This document shows positions 1 to 10,183 of a stretch of DNA of 64,000 nucleotides, one piece after another. The stretch comes from Takakia lepidozioides (Eukaryota; Streptophyta; Takakiopsida; Takakiales; Takakiaceae). The DNA is taken from positions 5,518,001-5,582,000 of the forward strand of contig CM060733.1 in the NCBI GenBank assembly GCA_030704615.1. The letters are read 5' to 3'. The position numbers and the translations under genes are program-made. Every line of letters begins with the position of its first letter. The first letter of the stretch is position 1. Under the pieces are notes generated by a model. The model saw only the letters and a list, made by a program, of their open reading frames with translations. It ran no database searches and was not told where the DNA came from.

Positions 1-325
1 TCCACATGAGTCAGCACTTGGACTCACACTCCACATGATTGAAGACTCAGAATTCTAGTTAAGAATGACACTCCTCAATAAGGACTCCCCAGTAAGGATT
101 CACTCCACTAAAAGGACAAATAATAACATTTGCAGTCCCACATTCAGACTCATAGTCAGTTGAAGGGGTTGAAGGTCCAATCTTGGGACTACAGTCCTGA
201 GGATTGGACATGAAGAGGTACAGCCTTGGACCACACAAGTTTTCTGAAGAAGAAAACATGGAAATGTTGCAATCAATCTTACCTGGAACTTGGGTGTTTC
301 TAACCCTGGCTTCGTGAAGTTGCTT
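1..325. other. No gene recognised
   Basis: Short stretch at the window edge. I see no domain, splice-like structure or RNA gene. It lies downstream of the minus-strand RING-like ORF and may be its 3' flank. Confidence 0.4.
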
Positions 326-1753
326 TTACATCCACCTTTGGCGCAGCTCAACCACTCTCAGCTTTTCCGCAAGTGCCTGCACCTCTGGGTCAAGAATCCT
401 AAACCCAAAACTAGAACACCAATCAGGATGCATGATCTCTGAACAGCTGAAGTCCCTACACCTGTTTGACGTCTTCATATGGGATGCCATACAAGCAGGA
501 TGGTAAGTGTGCTTACAAGATGCCACCACCATGTCCCAACAGTGGAAACCTTTGTGGCAAACAGGGCAAGGAGAGACCTTCAGGAAATCCTTGATGGACG
601 TACTATCTTTGATCACTTGAGGATGACATATAGGCATAGGATAGATGGCGAGTCCTTTGTCCCCATTTGTCAAGGCCTCAATCTGACCTTGGATAAGACT
701 CCTCTCTGTGTCAGCAACATCAACCACATTCTCTGCCACTCTAATGTCCCTGTCTTCCTGGTCCTCTGCATCACACAAAGCATTGAACTCTTTTTCGATC
801 TTATCAGCATTGAGCCAAAATTCTGCTTCAATTGATTTCTTCTGGTCAAGTTCCCTTTGCATCTCAGACTGTCTTCCCTTTCCACAAGTCAGTAACCCAA
901 CACTCTCTTCCCCGGCTCGGATTGTGGCACCCTCGTGGGAGAGTTTGGCCTCTAGGTCTGCAATCTTGTTCCGACACTCTGCAAGACACCATTGTCTGTC
1001 TTCCATTTGCACCCGAACAGTCCGCGTCTTCTCCATCAAGTCCAACTTCCCTTTCTTTAACCTCTCCAACTCTTCCTTTGCCCCACACATCTCCTCATAC
1101 TTCAAATCATGTAGTTCCTGAAGACTCGCTAGGGCAGTTGCCACATACTCTTGCTCATGTTTTTTCCTTTCCATCTCTGCAATCACTTGCTCAGGCGTTT
1201 GTTTCAGTCCTTCTTTGCCTCTACCTGGGGTTTTGCGTAGCCTGTCTTTCAATTCACAAACTCCTAGCTTTGGCTTACTGTCTGTGCTTGCAGGGTCCTT
1301 TGCTTCTCGATGCTCCTTCATTCTTTCTTGTTGCTTAGCTGTCCATGCCGCGTATGCTGCCCAATTGAGTTTTTGTCCAGTCCTTTTTTCATAGACAATG
1401 CCCCTTGCCATCAAGTTTGCAATGATACCACCGGTTGGCTTACAATCATACCCATGAACCTTACTCCACAGGTCCTCGATTTTGGGAATCATACTCTTGT
1501 CAGTACAACCCATGTAAAAGTAGCCATTCTTGTTTGCAGGTTGTCCAAACAACTTTGCACATTGTTCTTTGGTGATGTCTTTGTCTAAGAGAAGTTGTTT
1601 GGGATTCTTGCCTGTCGCATTCAGCTTGAGGACATCCCTGAAGTAATCTGCTGATTTGTGCCCCCCTCTTTCGCCCATAGTATCTTCAGATGCTGCATTG
1701 CAACTCTTCCCATTTGTAGGTGAATTCTGTAACTTACTCCCTGACTGCACCAT
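326..1753 (-). CDS. Coiled-coil protein with C-terminal RING/PHD-like zinc finger, unknown function
   Basis: Uninterrupted minus-strand frame. The frame opens upstream with a GTG, but the first ATG is at 1753, giving about 475 residues. I do not recognise the family. The middle third is rich in Glu, Lys, Arg and Leu and looks like a long coiled coil. Near the C-terminus there is a zinc-ligand cluster beginning CPVC, followed by a CKH..H..C block and two further Cys, resembling a RING or RING-variant finger. The frame has no stops and no clear introns, and lies in transposon-rich DNA, so a mobile-element accessory protein is as likely as a host gene. An E3-ligase role would be inference only. 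Confidence 0.5.
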   Translation of the reverse strand: MVQSGSKLQNSPTNGKSCNAASEDTMGERGGHKSADYFRDVLKLNATGKNPKQLLLDKDITKEQCAKLFGQPANKNGYFYMGCTDKSMIPKIEDLWSKVHGYDCKPTGGIIANLMARGIVYEKRTGQKLNWAAYAAWTAKQQERMKEHREAKDPASTDSKPKLGVCELKDRLRKTPGRGKEGLKQTPEQVIAEMERKKHEQEYVATALASLQELHDLKYEEMCGAKEELERLKKGKLDLMEKTRTVRVQMEDRQWCLAECRNKIADLEAKLSHEGATIRAGEESVGLLTCGKGRQSEMQRELDQKKSIEAEFWLNADKIEKEFNALCDAEDQEDRDIRVAENVVDVADTERSLIQGQIEALTNGDKGLAIYPMPICHPQVIKDSTSIKDFLKVSPCPVCHKGFHCWDMVVASCKHTYHPACMASHMKTSNRCRDFSCSEIMHPDWCSSFGFRILDPEVQALAEKLRVVELRQRWM

Positions 1754-3273
1754 TGTTTTGAACCGCTTCCTGAGTGCCCTACATACTCCCAGCCCCACAT
1801 TCCCATTAAACTAGTTTTTTACAACTCCAGGTTGGTTATGTACGGAGACAGCAACATGAGGGGGCAAGGATGGAGCTACAAACCAACACCCTACCGACAT
1901 TTCCAGCTTCATGAGAACCAACAAACCAACAAAACAACAAACCAACAAACCCTAAACCCTACTGATATTTCCAGCTTCATGACAACCATACTACCTAATT
2001 CTGACATGAAATTACCTTTTCAATCAGAGGCCAAGTCTGGATCGTCTCTGGTCACATAGATGACAACCTTGCTTTCCACACGTTTCCAAATTCTATATTC
2101 CCCCACATGGTGAATTTTCAGAGAATCAACATTCACATATTGAAGATATGCATTGCCATATTCCTCTTCGATCCCAACCAATGATTGACAGAAGGGACAA
2201 GTTCCTTCAATCTAGCGTCATGGTTCAGTTTATGTAATTAGGTACGCAAGGATGAGCTGGGTTGTCACGTGCTACAACAACAAGAGACTACTCTACCCCT
2301 CTACCCCACCTAGGCTATGAGGTACGCAATAAAAGTGAAAATATGAGTAGGGAACACCAGATTGCACAAAAGCTAAGGGGGTGCCACACCTGTAATGCTT
2401 TTGCAAGACGTGGTGGGAGGTAGCGTGAGGGAGAACCGCAGGCCATCTGCCATCCCGCAAATCAGCTGCACAAACAGCTGAAACTTGTTGAATAGTAGCC
2501 CCACAAATGCGACAACATATGCAGGCAAGCAGATGGAATCAGAGGATAGTAAAATGTAAATTCTTCAAGGACTAACATGGCAGCAAGAGAAACCAAACAT
2601 TTTCAACATAGACACTCAAAATTCCTTGGCAATCAACAATCACACTGTTGGGCCCTTCTTCTGCACACTAGAAAATAGGTTACTGTCCAGGTCTCCAAAA
2701 ATGGGATCCACTTGCCCCCCTCACTATAACACAAAAAGGGTAGCTCGTTGGAGAGTAGTTTGAAGTCATAACAACAAAGATAAGTGACACAAACTCAGGG
2801 GTTTTTTCACCTGTTTGAATAGACTGGACTTGGTACCCACTACCAGTGTGACAAACTTTACATTCAGCTACCTATGCTACATCTGCTACTCTTCCCCTGC
2901 CTCGCTGATATCGTCCCTTTTATAACAACGACCACATTTGGTACAAGCCATATACAAATGCAACTTGACAAAAAAGGGCATGCAGTCTCACTTGAAACCA
3001 GCCAGCGACAATAGTTCACAAGTCTGCATGGTAGGCCAGATTAGGCCAGATCCCCTCATCCCTCCCCACGATCATTAAATGCCACAATTGTGTGCTCCCT
3101 TCCAGCACATATCTTGCTGTGGAGTTCTCCTCCAGTTGTAACTGTGATGAACATACACAAAACAGGTCAAACAACTAAACACAAACTTTGGATATTCTCA
3201 TTCAAATGTTTCCACTGCAGACGGATTAATACTAAAGTTACAACGACCATGTTGGCCTACCTTGGAGTAGGCA
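1754..3273. other. No gene recognised; short direct repeat and AAC-rich tract
   Basis: No ORF with domain signal. A 33-bp direct repeat (1888-1920 and 1956-1988, about four mismatches) brackets an (ACAAACCA)-like tract that ends in two telomere-type CCCTAAA units. The rest is unstructured to my eye. Confidence 0.4.
1888..1988. repeat. 33-bp direct repeat bracketing an AAC-rich microsatellite
   Basis: Copy 1 is at 1888-1920 and copy 2 at 1956-1988. Between them is ACAAACCA-type low complexity ending in ACCCTAAACCCT. Two telomere-like units are too few to call interstitial telomere DNA. Confidence 0.6.
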
Positions 3274-4160
3274 TTGCCGTGTGGGAGAGCAACTCCAACC
3301 ATGCCTAAAACTTTAAAATCCATTCAGCTTTCGGTGCTCAAAGAGAGCATGTCAGCGTGCTCTACAATAGCTAATGCCGCTGTTCAAGGCGAGTTTGGCG
3401 CACCACCCTCGAGCTCTCAAAGTCATGAGTTAGTTCAAGGTCAGATGGTGGGCTCAGTGCCTAATACCAGATACCCTAAGATGACAGACTCTATTTCTTG
3501 GAAGCAAGACCGTCCTGTTAAACAGTTTGAAGTCATGGCAGAAAAATGTAGAGGAGATGTTTCAAGTACCTGAAGTTTGGGCAGGAAGAACTGACCCTGC
3601 TGGATGAAGCTCACTTGGAGGCTGAAGTGTCTAAAGCCACGTCCGAAGCATGAATAATGCTTGAACAAAAATAAGTTAGGAATAAACATCCCTAAACTTG
3701 TTTCCAGTTTGTGACATGGGTGAACCTTAGGCTGAAAGGCCTACCTATCCTCAGCATTAAACTACAATTTAACCCCAGGGCGGGGGGTCAATTCTTGAAC
3801 AAATAACACATGCAGACAGGAAAGGGAGATTGTCAATGCTCGATGTGTGGGCGCGCTGAAGGCAATACCCATTTTCTAAAACAGTGTCCCGGGTATTCTC
3901 ATCAGAGAGCCACCCTCTTCAAGACCGTATAGTGTTTGCACCTCTGTTCACTAACTTTCAAAGTATCGATTCCAAGCCTAAGGCCCTGGCCCTGTTGGGG
4001 TCTAATTGCTAGGTAGCTCAGACACAACAGATTGATGCAACCAATTGTTTATATCAAGGTAGCTCCAACTACTGGAGTGAGCCCCTCACAAAGGTAATAG
4101 TAAGCAGACTTTTGTGATCAATCATCGTGCAGGTACCCTCACCGTAATGGTCACATACAA
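3274..4160 (+). pseudogene. Decayed LINE C-terminal region with zinc-binding (zf-RVT-like) motif
   Basis: After a broken N-terminal frame (open 3274-3573), the segment near 3830-3930 encodes a CSMC...H....C zinc motif followed by CPGYSHQR. Further downstream comes TNFQSIDSKPKALALLG. The same string of features (CPSCG...H....CPGYSHER, then [17 protein letters not shown]) occurs at 28.4-29.0 kb on the minus strand inside a Dicer intron. The two loci are therefore copies of one non-LTR retrotransposon C-terminal domain. Stops interrupt the frame at several points, so this is a dead fragment. I first read it as a retroviral gag knuckle and protease; the paralogue comparison argues against that. 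Confidence 0.6.
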
Positions 4161-5362
4161 ACTGTCATGTATGAATGACTGTGCAGCCTAAATTTTTAGG
4201 GTTTTACAACTTGAATTGCTAGCAGGTAGCTCCAAAAATTAGCTCAACTAGACTCACTAACAAGACGTAAGTATATCCTTCTCTGGGCAGGGAAACAAAT
4301 GGAGAAATACCAACCCAACAAGGAACACACCATAGAGAATGATAAACAAAACAGGCATCACTGTCAAGATTCAAGAAAGGCAATTAACCACCTGTGTTCA
4401 AATGCACAATGCAAGAAGTATAGAATCAGGCGTGAAAGATCGCAGCGGTGGCTCGTACTTGTAGAGTTTAAGTGGAAAGTTACTAGTCATGATCATCATT
4501 TGGATGGCAATCTGCCATCTCTTTCCAGGCGCTACGACATAAACATTCATGCTTGCAGGAACCTAATTCCAGATATGCCGCACACCAAATCGACTGGCCA
4601 CGAACTTGAACGAAACTTACCAAGGGTAGAGTCAGGCAACAATCAAGTGCTTTTCCAGCGATGGCACACCCGAGCACCCCCGCCCAAGCTCCTCCTCTAC
4701 TCCTCTACCCTCGTGCCTCTGCTGCTATGGCAGCAACACACAATGTTGCACTTTATAAGCTCTGCTCGCATCGCCCGCTTCCTCTGCTACCACCACCCAA
4801 GCGCGCCCATAGAAACACAGAAATGAAAATGAACTTCACGCATGCGTAGAGTTGATGAAACAATCACAAGCTAAACCCTAAAAATCTTACAAAATGGTAA
4901 GCAAACTTTTGTGATCAAACATTCCCAATCTCTTCCCAATCTCTTCACATTCCCAATCCCAATCAACTCGTACGTCCTGGCTAGCTTCTAGTTGCGCATC
5001 GCGCGTCATACATGGCAGCTCGTCGACCCCGCACTTCAGTCTAGCCCAACGCGACCAGCCATCTTCCAGCCACCCCCCGATGAAGGCGACCTCCAATCGA
5101 CGGTAATAACTTGATGTACAAAAACAATCAACGGCTACAATAAATTCAACTTTTTCCGACTTCGCTCCCGCGTGCTGCGTTTTCTACTTCATATGTCCAT
5201 TTTTTATGGACTGCAAGTTGCCGCTTTTGGATGGCCCGTACCATGCTTCTACCCTTTACTCTTATCCATCCCTCATTCATCCATCTACATTCATTTTTCA
5301 CACTCATCCATCTGTTTATCATCCAACTGTACATTCATCCATCCTTTATTCAATGCATTTTA
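4161..5362. other. No gene recognised; pyrimidine-rich ATTCATCC tract
   Basis: Short open frames have no domain signal. A 22-bp phrase (GTAAGCARACTTTTGTGATCAA) occurs near 4104 and again near 4897, suggesting repeat debris. From about 5260 to 5350 the plus strand is CATCCATTCAT-rich low complexity. Confidence 0.35.
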
Positions 5363-6853
5363 TTATGTCGTCCAGCTTGTTTCCGCGGTAAAGGGAACCA
5401 ATCCGCGGGAATACACTCCACTTCTTTGTGGGCGCGTGGTGACGCGGCCTTCACGTGTGATGACATGGAGTGAGCCCCGTGACGTGGCATTGGCGCAAGG
5501 TGACGTGGCGTGAGCGCAGTTGCGCTCACGTGCTGACGTGACCAGGCTCACGCCGAGGCATCCCTGGTATGGTTGTTGTCCGAAAACAGGCTGAGACTCC
5601 AAAAACTTGGGAATACTGGCAGCTTTCGATGCCTTCCACAAGAAAGGCCACAACACCTCTGTTAGATACTCATCAGTTGGTGAATCTGGTTGCACCTTCC
5701 ATGGCTCTGGAAAAATCCCACTGAAGGGAGGATTGTTTGCCGCCTTTCTTGGTGTGTCGTCAACAAGAACAGTGTCCTCATAAGTCCATTCTGGCCAGTC
5801 TGCCCACACTGTAGACAAGTTCTTGAAATATAATGGCTTTGAATCAGACCCCTTACGGCATGGGAGGACTGGATCCTCGTCACAGTGAAGGGCATCCCAC
5901 TGGAAAACCAGGTTAGTGTGGGCTGCAAAAATATAGTCCACCATTGGGAAGAAGTTGCGAGCTTGGCAACAAGACCACACCGCCACCTCAAAGTGTTCAA
6001 AACACTTTTGCAAAAAGTCATAACAGCGTGGTCACAAAACTACCATCTTCTTGCCACACATCTTCCCCACAAAACCTTTGGGAAGGGATGCAGGCCCATT
6101 AGCAGAATGAAAAGATTCACATAACAGACCATTTAAGTCCAGAATTAGTAAATGCTTCCTCGTTGGTCCAGGAAGTAAACTGACATTTGGCTTCAACATG
6201 TGAGCAGGAGAAATTTAAGCAACCTGCTTGTTTGTTTTGTCCCCGTCTGCATCTTCCTCCCCATTTAAACTCCCACATACCTGCATACCAGAATCCGGTG
6301 TGCCCGGCGGCTCTGTCACCATTGCCCCCTGGACTGCTACTGCCTTTGTACGTGGCAAGGGCTGAATTTCCACGTGTACCTCACAGCTAGCCTTCCCTGT
6401 ATCCTGTTGTTGCTCGGTCAAATTCAAAAGATCATCAGTGACATGAAGACATAAGGGCTTAGAGTGAGCACCAGTTACCGTCTGAAATTGGGATTCCAAA
6501 CATTTTGATACTGTCACAGCAGACGTATCCATCGTAGATGTCACTAGTCCTGCGCCTGGTAGATTAATCCCCAATCTGGTCACAATGGCTTTCTGGTACT
6601 TAATCATACTCTGCATCTGTAATTTTAATTCTGCCATGTCACGTCCTTGTGATTCCACCAGTTTGTCCAAGCCATCCATCCTACCAACTACTGTAGAATA
6701 TGCGAGACTTCCCTCCTGCCAATCCATGAAAACTTGCCCAAGTATTGTCGCGCGGCTTTTACTCACCCATCCCTTCGCTATTCGAGGCGGAAACTCCAAG
6801 ATTGAAGAGTTGGAAATCTCTAAGTACTCAGCCCGCGCAGAACAATCAGTCAT
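5363..6853 (-). pseudogene. FCP1/NIF-type (HAD) phosphatase-like gene with two in-frame stops
   Basis: Reading from ATG at 6853, one frame runs to about 5560 interrupted only by TAA at 6215-6217 and TGA at 6032-6034. The first about 210 residues are unrecognised and include a likely coiled coil (GRMDGLDKLVESQGRDMAEL). After the TAA comes LLILDLNGLLC, the first motif of plant NIF-like phosphatases, where the usual DxDx(T/V) is DLNG. After the TGA come FEHFEVAVWSCCQARNFFPM, LVFQWD, STVWADW, LVDDTPRKAANNPP and a terminal FLESQPVFGQ. All match the FCP1-homology fold in order. The last about 65 residues run into the palindromic repeat at 5.43-5.56 kb and look non-native. No frameshift is seen, only nonsense codons. 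It could be a captured host gene fragment or a decaying paralogue. Confidence 0.7.
5430..5560. repeat. TGACGTGGC-rich segment with 10-bp palindrome
   Basis: Contains several GTGACGTGGC/GTGAGC words and a palindrome with arms 5509-5518 and 5521-5530. The 16-mer GTGACGTGGCGTGAGC at 5500-5515 recurs exactly at 20482-20497, in a segment with a similar palindrome. It may be the terminus of a repeat family. Confidence 0.6.
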
Positions 6854-7369
6854 GCCCTACAGCTAGTGTATCATGGGGGTGTTTCCTATTTGTTTCCCTT
6901 TTGGTATTCATGTTAACTATCTTACCATTGATAATTAAGTATCAGTTTGCTTTATCAATCTATTGGATTCCATCAACTCATCCATTCATTCCACAGCTTC
7001 ACTCAGATCTCTCTACACAGTGTGTTTGTATCGTAAAAATATCCGATTATGATTTATCAGGTATCAGGCCGAAGCCATTGTGTCTCTAATCTCCTCTACA
7101 ATATCATTACAGCCTTGCATATATCAAGCATCTACTCATCATCTCTCTATCTTCACTTCCGTTCTTCATCTCTGCCCGATCCCCTCTCCTCTATCACCAA
7201 GAAGTCCTCCTCCGAATGATGTCCCTCAATTCCCCGTTTCTCCCTTTATCTTCCTATCCGCGGTTCTAACCGTTTCCCTCACTAACCGTCGTCTGTGAAC
7301 TAACATGTTCCCTTCGCAGGTGTTGTTCCCCATAGTCGTTCCCTGTCCTACTCTTCGTTCCCTATGATC
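6854..7369. other. No gene recognised
   Basis: Pyrimidine-rich intergenic DNA upstream of the FCP1-like pseudogene. Short plus-strand frames carry no domain signal. Confidence 0.4.
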
Positions 7370-7552
7370 GTGACAGCTGTGTCAAGCTGTGACTGGCTGT
7401 GTGAAATTGTGACGGGCTGTGACTGGCTGTGCGACTGTGTTTGGCTGTGTCGGGCTGTGACTGGCTGTGTGGCTGTGTCGGCTGTGTCTGCTGTGACGAC
7501 TGTGACGGGCTGTGTTGGCTGTGTCGGCTGTGACGACTGTGACGGGCTGTGT
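7370..7552. repeat. Degenerate CTGTGACGGG/CTGTGTCGG minisatellite
   Basis: About 180 bp built from roughly 9-10-bp units of the form CTGTGACxGG or CTGTGTxGG. A longer composite unit (CTGTGACGACTGTGACGGGC) is duplicated at the 3' end. Both strands are open in several frames as a trivial consequence, so I call no protein here. Confidence 0.8.
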
Positions 7553-7712
7553 AACCCCCCTCTACAGTGCGCTGCTGTCACCCCTAAGGCTCCTATTGGT
7601 CTCAGTCTGTGCAAAAATTAAGGGTACCCTACAGATCCCATATAAGTATCTAAGTCCCCGACAGTCCTCTAACATTACCCCTTCCCCCCTCAAAAAGCCG
7701 TGTCCTCATGGT

Positions 7713-9485
7713 TTACTGATTTCGACTAGCAAACCTTTGTGAGTGAGCACCTTCTTGACGTTGAGAGTTTCGTGGCGGACTGTGTGTACGAGCCCGAGGT
7801 CTGTCTCTGGTTGACGGAGATGGTTGATCACTACCTGGATAAGTGAGGCCCTCTGGAGGCTGATATCGAGGTAACCTTTCCGGCATAGGAGATCCCCTTC
7901 GTTTCTTCTCTGCCATCTGAACTGCATAGTCTTCTCCCATGTCAAAAGAATTCGGTGAAGAAACAGTTGTATGAGAATCCTCATCGCCTCTCAGGTGTTT
8001 TAATTTTCGAACTTTTTGTGGAATCATCTGGGGCATACAATGTTGTCCTACCATGTCTGGAAGTTTGTATTTTACAACTTGGTGTAACCGCTGAACAGCA
8101 GAATTGGTGTAGACACTCAGCTCCTTGTCTGTCCAGGTGAGTGGGGTACCAATTACTGTTGCAGCGTGCAAGTATTTCCATGCCACATGTCCCTTATAGA
8201 AAACGTCATCAATGCCGAATTTATGTGTTGACAAATGGTTCCAGGCCGCTTGAAACCATGAACGAATTTGAGAATCCTTTTGCATCATAACTTTTGGGTC
8301 ATATAGGTACATATGAGGTGGCACCGAAGGTAATACCCAATGATCTCCACTGGAATAACTCAGAAAGCGTGTTTGCATCTTTTGTTGCTCAATGTGGTAA
8401 CGTACCAGAAAACAAGCAGCGTAGTATAACCCGCACCCCATGACAATACTTGCTATCTCCTTGGTCTTGGTATAAATGAGTCCATGTACAACCTGGAAAG
8501 CAATCAATTCCCTCAACATGGTACCTGCCTCGTGCCAGTATTGTGCAAAGTGATGATCTTCAATATGTCGATTGTTCGGAAGAACTTTAGTCCTAGTTGC
8601 CACTGGCAGCCAAATACGCATGATTTGGTGGTAATGTGCGAATGATTGCGGAGGACTAAATTCTTTCCAAGCCAAATCCAACATGATGGGAATTTGGTTG
8701 AAGGGCATAATCATAGCCCTACTGTACTCCCTTGCAGCTGGAGTTTTAGGTGGGTTAAAAGCGGCATTGCCCCATACCTCCGGCTGTGGTGGTTGTGGTG
8801 TGGTTGTAGTAACCACAGGTTCAGCTACTGGTACAGTGACTTGTTGTGGTGGTGGTGGTACTGGCTCTTGTATCATTGGCATCTCCTGCACCTCCTGTGA
8901 AGACTGAAAAGCCAAAGTTCTGGCTTGTAAATAAGAAGCCATTAGCTGTTCCTGAGGGATATAGACTCTTTGGTCGATGTTTGAAGTGAGGTCTTCCACT
9001 TGAGTCTGGAGTCCGTCTACATCCTCTTGTAACTCTGCTATCCTACTATAGACATTGTCTATAGTAGTTGTGGCAATGTTCTGCACCTGCAGCCTGAGCT
9101 CATTCATCTCGCTTTGGGTGAGCTTCCGTGGTGCTTTGCCCTCTACTGGCCCTTGTGCTAACCAGACCTGCATAAGGCTGTTATCCACCAAGTTGCTTGT
9201 GGTTCCCCTGAGAGTTTGCTCCTCTCTTAGCTTGTACAATTCCAACTGCTGTTGTAAAGCCTCCATGCGCTTCGCCTGAGGTTCAACCAATTGCGCATAA
9301 GCAGCAAGTAGATTATTGGCTTCCTTCCAAGCCTTGTTATTGACCGCGATTTCATTTCTATTGGCCATGATGGTTTGTTGCAACTCCACGATGTGCTTCT
9401 CTTGATCAGCTTCAATCTGCCTGTATTGCTTGAAAGTATCTTCATTGCGACAGATTGTATTCTTCATATCGACAATGAGCTTCAT
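7713..9485 (-). CDS. Coiled-coil protein, C-terminal part of a broken polyprotein; family unknown
   Basis: 590-residue frame from ATG 9485. Residues about 1-190 are a Gln/Glu/Leu-rich coiled coil, followed by a Pro/Gln/Val linker, then a globular stretch rich in aromatic residues (AFQVVHGLIYTKTKEIASIV, GIDDVFYKGHVAWKYLHAAT). The tail is basic and Ser/Arg/Pro-rich. The same frame stays open upstream of the ATG (KEINSQAEKC...) and overlaps the end of the 9536-10174 ORF in the -1 frame, so the two were probably once continuous. I do not recognise the domain. Repeat-rich surroundings suggest an uncharacterised mobile-element protein. Confidence 0.5.
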   Translation of the reverse strand: MKLIVDMKNTICRNEDTFKQYRQIEADQEKHIVELQQTIMANRNEIAVNNKAWKEANNLLAAYAQLVEPQAKRMEALQQQLELYKLREEQTLRGTTSNLVDNSLMQVWLAQGPVEGKAPRKLTQSEMNELRLQVQNIATTTIDNVYSRIAELQEDVDGLQTQVEDLTSNIDQRVYIPQEQLMASYLQARTLAFQSSQEVQEMPMIQEPVPPPPQQVTVPVAEPVVTTTTPQPPQPEVWGNAAFNPPKTPAAREYSRAMIMPFNQIPIMLDLAWKEFSPPQSFAHYHQIMRIWLPVATRTKVLPNNRHIEDHHFAQYWHEAGTMLRELIAFQVVHGLIYTKTKEIASIVMGCGLYYAACFLVRYHIEQQKMQTRFLSYSSGDHWVLPSVPPHMYLYDPKVMMQKDSQIRSWFQAAWNHLSTHKFGIDDVFYKGHVAWKYLHAATVIGTPLTWTDKELSVYTNSAVQRLHQVVKYKLPDMVGQHCMPQMIPQKVRKLKHLRGDEDSHTTVSSPNSFDMGEDYAVQMAEKKRRGSPMPERLPRYQPPEGLTYPGSDQPSPSTRDRPRARTHSPPRNSQRQEGAHSQRFASRNQ

Positions 9486-9535
9486 TTGCTCAACATTCTC
9501 TTCTTCTGCCTTCGTACATTTTTCCGCTTGACTGT

Positions 9536-10174
9536 TTATTTCTTTTGTAATTGGTCAAGCATAGTTGTGAATGTAGCACATTGTATCGTCATCCTGTTAT
9601 GCACTGTCTGCAACTCCGTATGTAGTGCATTCAGTTCTTGCAACTTGTTTTCATGCTGCACCTGCATTTGGTATAGCTGTTGTTTATGTGCTTCATGCAA
9701 CTGGTCTTGCGCGAGGCCTGCCTCACTCAATTGTTCATTGGCCAATTGCAAAGCCATTTCTGTATTTCCCAAGTCCTGCTTCATCTTGAGAGTGACCTCT
9801 TCATCGACCTTGTTTGCACACTCCGTGGCTAGTCGAGCCTCAAACTCCTTTCTGAGTTCCTCTCTCAAGGCTGTCAATTGGGAAATTAGTAAATGGGATT
9901 TGACATAAGTCCCCAACAAATTAAGTGTCCTGCCTATGGAACTCATCAGCATTGCCTGTTGAGGGTCATCATGGTGAGGTTGCTGCTGTTCCTCCTGATC
10001 TTCAACAGTGTGATGTCTCACTAACCATTCAGGCCATTGTCCCACCGGATTTTCTTCATGAACTACTTCATCTATCACCGGTGCTACAGTGTCATGACCT
10101 TCCGCCTGTGGTACCTCCGACAGAGGTGTGTGTATTATATGCACCTCAGGATTTCCCTTGGGCAACTGTTGCAC
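9536..10174 (-). CDS. Coiled-coil segment, middle part of the same broken polyprotein
   Basis: About 212 residues in the same frame as the upstream ORF (10184-11386), from which it is separated only by a TAA at 10184-10186. No ATG opens it; the frame simply resumes after the stop. It holds an acidic linker with a LVRHHTVEDQEEQQQPHHDD stretch, then a long Glu/Gln/Leu coiled coil ending near LDQLQKK. It terminates in TAA at 9536, where the next ORF continues in the -1 frame. Confidence 0.45.
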   Translation of the reverse strand: MQQLPKGNPEVHIIHTPLSEVPQAEGHDTVAPVIDEVVHEENPVGQWPEWLVRHHTVEDQEEQQQPHHDDPQQAMLMSSIGRTLNLLGTYVKSHLLISQLTALREELRKEFEARLATECANKVDEEVTLKMKQDLGNTEMALQLANEQLSEAGLAQDQLHEAHKQQLYQMQVQHENKLQELNALHTELQTVHNRMTIQCATFTTMLDQLQKK

Positions 10175-10183
10175 CTCTGGGAT

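Noticed and set aside
1949-1960. Interstitial telomere repeat (CCCTAAA)
   Set aside because: Only two units within an AAC-rich microsatellite; not distinguishable from chance.
3830-4160. Retroviral gag zinc knuckle followed by an aspartic protease-like ALLG
   Set aside because: The same block occurs at 28.4-29.0 kb within LINE sequence, and no DSG/DTG protease motif is present.
9530-9560. Programmed -1 ribosomal frameshift between the two coiled-coil ORFs
   Set aside because: The sequence around AAGAAATAA does not form a canonical X XXY YYZ slippery heptamer and no downstream pseudoknot was evident; an indel is more likely.
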